A DNA stretch of 64,000 nt from Streptomyces aureocirculatus (GTDB lineage Bacteria; Actinomycetota; Actinomycetes; Streptomycetales; Streptomycetaceae): positions 62,001 through 126,000 of the forward strand of contig NZ_JOAP01000040.1 of assembly GCF_000720475.1 (NCBI RefSeq). Direction: 5' to 3'. A program made the position numbers and the translations under genes. This document shows positions 62,825 to 64,000 of the stretch, piece after piece (position 1 is the stretch's first letter; every line of letters starts with the position of its first letter). The notes beneath the pieces are model-generated. The model was not told the origin of the DNA, did no database searches, and saw only the letters and a list, made by a program, of their open reading frames with translations.

Positions 62825-64000
62825 CGACGACCGCGCAACCGTCGCTGCGCATCGCCTTCGACGTCACCCGCACGCGCGCCGTCCTGCGTGCGGCTCCGGG
62901 ACACGAAGAAGATTTCGCCAGGCTGGCAGCCCGTTTTCCCGCTGCAGGGCAGCGGACTCTGTCGTCGGTAGAGGTCGACCTGGATGACTTCCTCACTGGA
63001 CTTGAGGCGCTGGCCATCTGGTCCTCCCCGGATGTCGAGTGGGAAGAGGAACTGGCGACGCTCGTCGGCGGCGTGCTGGATGACGCCGAGCGCGCCGAGC
63101 GATGGCTGGACGGCTCCGACGCAGCCACTCCCGTAACGGCAGGATCGGTCGCGGACCAGCTCGGGCCGGATTGGCGCGCGGATCTCACTGACTTCCAGCG
63201 ACGGGACATCGCGCGTCTCCTGTCCCTCCAACACGGTGCGAATTTCTCCGTGCCAGGAGCCGGGAAGACCCGCGTCGCCCTCGCGGTATTCGCCGCGATG
63301 CGGCAACGGGGTGACGTACACCGACTGCTCGTCGTCAGCCCCAAGTCCGCTTACGAATCCTGGGATTATGAGAGCGGGGTGTGCTTCAAGGAACCGCTCA
63401 ACGCCCGTGTCATGAAGGGAAGCCCTGACCCTCGTACGGATGGCCTGATCGTCAACTATGAGCGCCTTGACCGGTCCCTAGCCGGGCTCGCGTCGTGGCT
63501 TCGCAGCACCCCATCGATGATCATTCTAGACGAGGCACACCGTATGAAGCTCGGGGCACGAGGCATTTACGGCAGCGCCTGCATGGCGCTCGGACCGTTG
63601 GCACGCCGGCGTCTCATCCTCACCGGGACCCCCGCCCCCAACGGGGCCCGCGATCTGGAGAACCTGCTGTCCTTCGTGTGGCCCGGACACGGTCGGCGAG
63701 TGGTGACCGGCGCTGTAGCCGGGGGCGACCTCGCCCACGCTAGCGCGGTGCTGCGGCCACTGTTCACCCGGACCACCAAGAAGGAACTGGGGCTCCCTCC
63801 ATTCGAAACACGCATTCGTTACGTTCCGCTCCCGCCGCTGCACCGTGAGATCTATGACGCACTCGTCGGCCGTTACACCGCCCGCGCTGAGGCTGGTCGG
63901 GAGGACTTCGACGCTCTAGGCAAGGCGATGCTGCGCCTCCTTATGGCAGCGACGAGCCCTGCATTGCTCCTGGAGGGGGAGAGCCGGTACGCCCCGCTCG
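62821..64000 (+). CDS. SNF2/DEAD-type helicase, N-terminal part (runs off the window)
   Basis: 393 codons are visible from GTG 62821, and the frame is open to the window end. Residues 1-110 are a unique N-terminal domain. Helicase motifs follow: Q-motif-like 'DLTDFQRRDIARLL', Walker A 'SVPGAGKT' with Lys149, motif Ia 'LLVVSPKSAYESW', Walker B Asp237-Glu-Ala-His240 ('MIILDEAH') and motif III 'LILTGTPAPNGARDLENLLSF'. This is the SF2 SNF2-like pattern. The second RecA domain lies outside. Coupled translation with the ParB-like gene implies a joint function. Confidence 0.88.
   Translation, partial: MTTTAQPSLRIAFDVTRTRAVLRAAPGHEEDFARLAARFPAAGQRTLSSVEVDLDDFLTGLEALAIWSSPDVEWEEELATLVGGVLDDAERAERWLDGSDAATPVTAGSVADQLGPDWRADLTDFQRRDIARLLSLQHGANFSVPGAGKTRVALAVFAAMRQRGDVHRLLVVSPKSAYESWDYESGVCFKEPLNARVMKGSPDPRTDGLIVNYERLDRSLAGLASWLRSTPSMIILDEAHRMKLGARGIYGSACMALGPLARRRLILTGTPAPNGARDLENLLSFVWPGHGRRVVTGAVAGGDLAHASAVLRPLFTRTTKKELGLPPFETRIRYVPLPPLHREIYDALVGRYTARAEAGREDFDALGKAMLRLLMAATSPALLLEGESRYAPL

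Overview
This window is chromosomal DNA from a Streptomyces-type actinomycete. The evidence is the very high GC content, the many GTG starts, an SsgA-like sporulation gene, a WhiJ-type regulator cluster (DUF397, HTH-DUF5753 and ATP-binding kinase-like genes) and DasR-type operators at the N-acetylglucosamine PTS genes. From about 1 to 51 kb the gene order matches what I recall of the core-chromosome region of S. coelicolor around ssgG and nagE2-nagE1-nagF. That comparison is from memory and was not computed.

Layout: 0.4-6 kb holds a Lon-like S16 peptidase, an ArsR-type regulator and a four-gene OpuC-type osmoprotectant ABC transporter. 6-14.7 kb holds an Lrp regulator divergent from hpd (tyrosine catabolism), a TPR protein, a GlcD-type flavoprotein, ssgG and two RDD membrane proteins separated by a 22/68-bp repeat array. 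15-23 kb holds a secreted M6 metalloprotease, a beta-propeller protein whose 3' end contains a 34-nt G run, the NAD-salvage genes pncA and pncB (pncA has a repeat-replaced tail), clpS and a DUF2017 gene. 23-30.4 kb holds an amino-acid permease and then the Mec+/CysO/CysM cysteine-synthesis genes. A riboswitch-controlled vitamin B12 ABC transporter sits between mec and cysO, and a small Cys-containing leader peptide precedes cysO.

30.4-41.5 kb holds a membrane-anchored PemK/MazF-like protein, a metallo-beta-lactamase-fold hydrolase, the GlcNAc PTS genes, rph, rdgB, tRNA-Leu, a ProP-like transporter, bcp, a GroES-like gene and an SMR exporter gene preceded by a guanidine-III riboswitch. 41.5-51.4 kb holds a bifunctional penicillin-binding protein, an ABC-2 exporter, a DUF1707 protein, an SGNH hydrolase and a DUF445 protein.

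From 51.4 kb the DNA becomes accessory. First comes a lower-GC three-gene cassette (membrane protein, unknown protein, nucleoside deaminase) that ends on a truncated copy of a small membrane-protein gene whose full copy lies 3 kb away. It is followed by an AraC/DJ-1 regulator divergent from an MFS gene, then the WhiJ-type cluster. Last is an HTH regulator divergent from an HNH-like, ParB-like and SNF2-helicase operon that runs off the window end. That operon, with a perfect 14-bp palindrome in its control region, is the best candidate for an undescribed system, probably anti-phage or DNA-modification related.

A second theme runs through the whole window. There are many short tandem repeats (units of 9, 10, 12, 18, 21, 22 and 24 bp) and about ten copies of a dispersed element with the core CCGGCGTTTGAGGACGAG. 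Most lie at gene ends, and several are translated as protein termini.
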